Shown: positions 60,572-64,000 of the stretch, piece by piece | How positions within the stretch are numbered: position 1 is the first letter of the stretch | How the letters are laid out: each line of letters starts with the position of its first letter | Source: an uncultured Lachnospiraceae bacterium | Lineage (GTDB): Bacteria; Bacillota; Clostridia; Lachnospirales; Lachnospiraceae | Assembly: GCA_910586585.1 (NCBI GenBank) | Contig: CAJUKA010000010.1 | Location: forward strand, 1 to 64,000 | Length of the DNA stretch: 64,000 nucleotides | Direction: 5' to 3' | The notes under the pieces: model-generated | What the model saw: only the letters and a program-made list of their open reading frames with translations | The model's database searches: none | Told to the model about the DNA's origin: nothing | Position numbers and translations under genes: made by a program

Positions 60572-61114
60572 TTATTCGTACACATAATCTTTGAAATAAT
60601 CTGTTTCATCTTGACAGTCAAGCCACAATTCAAACCACCCTAAAAAATCTTGCCGTTCACAACATGGCTGAACACCTACATCTGTAAAATTCCAAACTTC
60701 ACCTCTACATTTTCCAGATACAATCAAATTGTAACTCATTCCGCAGCCTAAATTTATCAATTCAATTTCTCCTTGATAAACTTTTGTCTCCATTTCTTCA
60801 TTAATAATATCTTCTTCTCGGTCATCTTCTTCCCAAAGCCAGAACTCCTCCAACATAAAAGGCCAGGAAAGGTCTTTTTGTTCAATATCCTCTAATCGTT
60901 TGAGGCAACAGCCATCAATCATGCTGTCACAACCGTTTCCAACATTCTTTAAAAACAGACGGTATGCTTCTGGAAGCCGAATTTTACAACGATTCTCAAA
61001 TGCTGCAATTGCTTCTTCCGAAACACATTCCCCCATTTTGATATTGTTTTCATCTAGTTTGTTTCGTATACGATTAATTACTTCTTTATAATCCTCTGGT
61101 TCATAAATTGACAT
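60572..61114 (-). CDS. SMI1/KNR4 (SUKH)-family protein
   Basis: The 180-residue protein shows the SUKH layout: SEEAIAAFENRCKIRLPEAYRLFLKNVGNG near the N terminus, then a W-rich middle (FMLEEFWLWEED), LINLGCGMSYNLIVSGKCRG and a W-E-W-like end (WFELWL). SUKH proteins are immunity factors in toxin systems. No toxin gene is next to it. TAGGAGG precedes the start. Confidence 0.88.
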   Translation of the reverse strand: MSIYEPEDYKEVINRIRNKLDENNIKMGECVSEEAIAAFENRCKIRLPEAYRLFLKNVGNGCDSMIDGCCLKRLEDIEQKDLSWPFMLEEFWLWEEDDREEDIINEEMETKVYQGEIELINLGCGMSYNLIVSGKCRGEVWNFTDVGVQPCCERQDFLGWFELWLDCQDETDYFKDYVYE

Positions 61115-61492
61115 ATTTTTCCTCCTACTAGGACATTGGCATCCCGCACAATAATGCTCTTATTTTTTTATTTTATCACAAATTCCTATATTTGAAAATA
61201 GACCCACAAATATTCTTTGCACATTACAGACAACTACGTTACAATTCACACTTACGCCAGATTTCTCATATACTTACAACGATTTCGGTGTGAATTGCAA
61301 CAATTGATGCACACAAAATGCTAAAAAGCACGCATTTTGGCACTTGCTCCGACGCCATGCAGCAAGTGCATGGCGCGGGTGTGAAAAGTAACACAACTAC
61401 TTTAAAATCAAATCAATAGAACAATCGGCAATTTGCGTCAGAGCCTCAAATATAGCTTGACCGCAGTAAACTGTTCTAATATGGAGGTTTGT
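61115..61492. repeat. Structured intergenic element
   Basis: No gene is seen. Nested inverted repeats occur: CAATTCACAC (61242-61251) with GTGTGAATTG (61288-61297); CAAAATGC with GCATTTTG near 61315-61343; GCACTTGCT with AGCAAGTGC near 61342-61370; and CGCCATG with CATGGCG nested in the last. Stacking of several GC-rich arms suggests a folded RNA or a repeat-family element. Copies elsewhere in this window were not found. Confidence 0.5.
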
Positions 61493-62240
61493 GTGAAAGA
61501 TTCAGAAAATTATATCAATGACGGAGATATGTATTTGGAAGAATGCCAATATCATAAAGCGCTTCAGGCATATGAGAATGCGGAAAAATATATCACCAAT
61601 GCCAAGGAGCTTGCCAAATTATATATTAAAACAGGTGTCTGTTATTTGGAAATTTTTGAATATGCGGGAACTGGTTTCGATGATGCGAGTATTTACTTTG
61701 AACTGGCTTACAAAACAGCCCCCAAATGTCTGCAGCAGCAAAGCATATCCCAGCCGATATTTTCTTATTATGCGGAAACTGCTATGAGCATTTAAATGAT
61801 TGGAAAAAAGCGGAGGATATTTATACACATGGATTGCTACTATATAAAACAGGATATGAACAAAATCAGTTCTATCAGGCGTTGCTTCTGCTCTATCTTA
61901 GAATACAGGATTTCGAAAAAATAAGAATATCTACGCGGAGAATTTGCTAATGCAAATTTTCCTTGCACATATGGAAATGGCATACGATGAAAAAAATCAA
62001 GCGAAAATAGACCAATATGCAGCACTTTTTATAGAACAAGTCAAAAAATTGCATCACACCAAAGAGGAGACGGAGGCATTAGCGTGTTATGCACAAAATG
62101 ATAGAAATAAAGAAATCCTCTATCGATATTATAGCTGCCTAAATGACTCGGAAAACGCAGAATTCTATTATGACAGCTTATACAATACACCGTTTGTTAT
62201 CTGCAAATATTTAATAGAGAACCATTTGGTACATCTCTGA
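61493..62240 (+). pseudogene. TPR-like repeat protein broken by two frameshifts
   Basis: Three overlapping frames join into one protein of about 250 residues made of helical TPR-like repeats: GDMYLEECQYHKALQAYENA, AYKTAPK, then LCGNCYEHLNDWKKAEDIYT, then NLLMQIFLAHMEMAYDEKNQ. A GTG at 61493 with GGAGG is the start. The first break lies at CCCCCAAA (61719-61726), the second at six A (61916-61921). Each needs one extra base to restore the frame. Both sit in homopolymers, so sequencing error is as likely as real decay. Confidence 0.75.
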
Positions 62241-62290
62241 CAAAATGGCAGATTTTTGTCAGCGTGTATAAAAAGGAACTTCAGAAAATG

Positions 62291-62319
62291 ATTGAGCGCG
62301 TCAGCGCTCAATTTTTTTA
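62291..62319 (+). terminator. Terminator after the TPR-like gene
   Basis: ATTGAGCGC (62291-62299) pairs with GCGCTCAAT (62304-62312), with seven T following. It separates the broken gene from the origin. Confidence 0.88.
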
Positions 62320-62340
62320 GCATAAAATCCACAGGATCTC

Positions 62341-62640
62341 CACGTTATCCACAAAATGTGGGTAACTTGTGGATATCTCCGAAAAAGACTGTTGAAAACT
62401 TGTAGAAAACTTTTTTCTATTCTTCCACAATACAAAAAATTCCAATGTGGATCACGTCTATAAGTATTCACATTTTTATCCACATTCTTGTGGATTACTT
62501 GTTTAAAAGCCAAAAAAAATCCAATTTTCCACAGTTTGCTAATTAAGTTATCCACATTATAAACAATTTTTTGGGGATTTCTCCACTTTTTCAAAATATT
62601 TATTCACATTTATTTGATTTTTTCCCTTATTTAGGTTACT
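62341..62640. other. oriC: Replication origin region (oriC) with DnaA boxes
   Basis: Four or more exact or near TTATCCACA boxes are present on both strands: 62345-62353, 62357-62365 (complement TTACCCACA), 62368-62376 (ATATCCACA), 62446-62454, 62476-62484, 62489-62497, 62525-62533, 62548-62556, and a weaker 62600-62608. AT-rich DNA suitable for unwinding lies between the boxes and dnaA. Direct repeats GAAAACTT occur near 62393-62412. Position before dnaA fits a bacterial origin. Confidence 0.88.
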
Positions 62641-62705
62641 ATTAATATGTATAAGTTTGTAAAGACGATCCCTATTGCAGGTTTTAAACAATTCAGAGGT
62701 ATAGA

Positions 62706-64000
62706 ATGAACGAGATAAAGGACAGATGGAATGAAATAAAGGAAGTTATCAGGCAGGAATACGATCTGACAGCCGTCTCTTTTAATACATGGGTTGCGCC
62801 GTTACAATTTTATCAGGTCGAAAACGATATTGTATCGATCCTGATACCGGCAGAACAGGCTCATTTGTTGAAATACATTCACAATAAATATTATGTTTGC
62901 TTTAAAGTTACTATCTCTGAGCTTATGGAACATGAGTATGATGTAACGTTTGTAGCCGAAACTGATATTGTGGACTCAAAAAAAACCGGTTCGAAAGATT
63001 CCCCAAAATCAAAAAAAAATACAAACAAAGTCAATTATGAGAGCGCAAATTTAAACAACAAATATAAATTTGATACGTTTGTCGTTGGAAGCAACAATAA
63101 ATTTGCCCACTCTGCAGCGCTTGCAGTTGCAGAATCTCCGGGAGAAGCCTATAACCCGCTTTATCTATATGGAGGAGCAGGACTTGGCAAAACACACTTG
63201 ATGCATTCTATCGGTCATTTTGTATTGGAACAAAACCGAAATATGAAAGTTTTGTATGTAACCTCAGAACAGTTTACCAATGAGGTGATCGAATCTATTC
63301 GAAGCGGTAATGCTGCCGCAATGACAAAGCTGCGGGATAAATATAGAACCGTTGATGTTCTTTTGATTGACGATGTACAGTTTATTATAGGAAAAGAATC
63401 TACACAGGAAGAATTTTTCCACACTTTTAATGTACTTCATTCCGCAGGAAAACAGATTATTCTGTCCTCTGATAAACCGCCAAAAGAAATGGAAACACTC
63501 GAAGAACGTTTCCGTTCCCGTTTTGAATGGGGGCTTATCGCTGATATTCAGCCTCCTGATTATGAAACGCGTATGGCGATTCTTAGAAAAAATGCAGAGG
63601 CTTATGACAAAGAAATTGATGATGAAATCATTCAATATATTGCTACCAATATAAAATCAAATATTCGTGAGTTGGAAGGTGCGCTCAATAAAGTCATGGC
63701 AAACGCACGACTAAACAAACAGGAACTCACATTAGCCTTGGCCGAAGATGCACTCAAAGACATTATTTATCCAGACCAGATACGAGAAGTCACTCCAACC
63801 TTAATCATCGACATTGTTTCTGAGCATTTCAATGTTACAAAGGAAGACATTACCTCAAAGAAACGTAATTCCGAATATGTGCTGCCGCGCCAGATTATTA
63901 TGTATTTATGCCGTACTATGACAGGAACACCCTTGCAGACAATTGCCTCACTTTTGAGCAAAAAAGACCATACCACCGTTATTCATGGTGTGGAAAAAAT
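62706..64000 (+). CDS. dnaA: Chromosomal replication initiator protein DnaA, partial at right edge
   Basis: About 430 codons are present and the frame is open to the window end. Domain I (residues 1-80; EIKDRWNEIKEVIRQEYDLT, SFNTWVAPL), a lysine/asparagine-rich linker (about 85-120), the AAA+ domain with the entry FDTFVVGSNNKFAHSAALAV, Walker A GGAGLGKTH, Walker B VLLIDDVQFI and the sensor ILSSDKPP, and the start of domain IV (the DNA-binding DHTTVIHG signature at the edge) are all present. It opens DNA at oriC with ATP. AGAGG lies 6 bases before the ATG. It is the landmark of the replication start. Confidence 0.97.
   Translation, partial: MNEIKDRWNEIKEVIRQEYDLTAVSFNTWVAPLQFYQVENDIVSILIPAEQAHLLKYIHNKYYVCFKVTISELMEHEYDVTFVAETDIVDSKKTGSKDSPKSKKNTNKVNYESANLNNKYKFDTFVVGSNNKFAHSAALAVAESPGEAYNPLYLYGGAGLGKTHLMHSIGHFVLEQNRNMKVLYVTSEQFTNEVIESIRSGNAAAMTKLRDKYRTVDVLLIDDVQFIIGKESTQEEFFHTFNVLHSAGKQIILSSDKPPKEMETLEERFRSRFEWGLIADIQPPDYETRMAILRKNAEAYDKEIDDEIIQYIATNIKSNIRELEGALNKVMANARLNKQELTLALAEDALKDIIYPDQIREVTPTLIIDIVSEHFNVTKEDITSKKRNSEYVLPRQIIMYLCRTMTGTPLQTIASLLSKKDHTTVIHGVEK

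Noticed and set aside
61719..61921. Programmed frameshifting in the TPR-like gene
   Set aside because: No slippery heptamer plus pseudoknot is evident and two shifts would be required; decay or sequence error is simpler.
1..64000. tRNA, rRNA or known riboswitch motifs
   Set aside because: No cloverleaf with TTCGA-type loop, rRNA stretch or recognised riboswitch core was seen on reading; a covariance-model scan would settle this.

Overview
The window looks like the chromosome of a low-GC, Gram-positive gut anaerobe of the Clostridia, most probably a member of the Lachnospiraceae. The evidence is the AT-rich sequence, strong AGGAGG-type ribosome binding sites, Clostridia-type accessory families (Rpn nuclease, SUKH, DUF4303- and DUF6440-like proteins, GH42, a secreted type I pullulanase, a flavin reductase-rubredoxin fusion), and a dnaA gene preceded by a DnaA-box-rich origin at the right edge. 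The species assignment is inference. No rRNA, tRNA or CRISPR array was seen.

Layout. 0-2.8 kb is a decayed zone: a MATE transporter stub diverging from a truncated LysR regulator, an Rpn-family nuclease and a complete ISAs1-type insertion sequence with 23/24-bp terminal repeats. 3.2-5.5 kb holds a BlaI/BlaR1-type sensor pair and a small secreted protein. 5.6-7.1 kb keeps scraps of a conjugative element (truncated repA and others). 7.2-12.9 kb carries AraC, MerR and GntR regulators, a hydrolase-acetyltransferase fusion and a YtrA-type ABC operon, with a repeated GC-rich hairpin in the gaps. 13.2-20.6 kb has an AAA-ATPase/nuclease, a DUF4303-like protein, and a sugar-acid module (IlvD/Edd dehydratase, GntP permease, FadR-type repressor with a clear operator).

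21.5-33.1 kb is one long operon: exported glutamine-amidotransferase-like membrane protein, ABC ATPase and permease, coiled-coil membrane protein with a Gly-Asn-Gln repeat, MoxR ATPase, DUF58 protein and a 1503-residue membrane protein with three von Willebrand A-like domains. It reads as a MoxR/vWA envelope system tied to an ABC exporter. 33.7-37.2 kb has a soluble zinc-binding-domain chemoreceptor, a PerR/Fur-type regulator with its own box, and an iron-sulfur aldo/keto reductase. 37.3-41.8 kb has a SUKH protein, a MITE-like element, a TipA-type MerR regulator, a decayed three-gene cluster and a TfoX domain protein.

41.7-56.6 kb is metabolic and regulatory: GH42 beta-galactosidase, AzlCD, an aminotransferase, a LytTR/GHKL two-component pair with candidate target repeats in front of a membrane-anchored protein, two tandem paralogues of unknown function, an MBL-fold hydrolase, flavoredoxin-rubredoxin, a lipoprotein and a surface pullulanase. 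57.0-61.1 kb is a row of small unrelated genes of immunity or ADP-ribose type (DUF6440, zinc ribbon, GNAT, NADAR, SUKH). 61.5-62.2 kb is a TPR-like gene broken by two homopolymer frameshifts, followed by oriC and the 5' two thirds or more of dnaA running off the right edge.

Start codons were chosen by ribosome binding site and family fit. Family names rest on recognised motifs, not on database searches.
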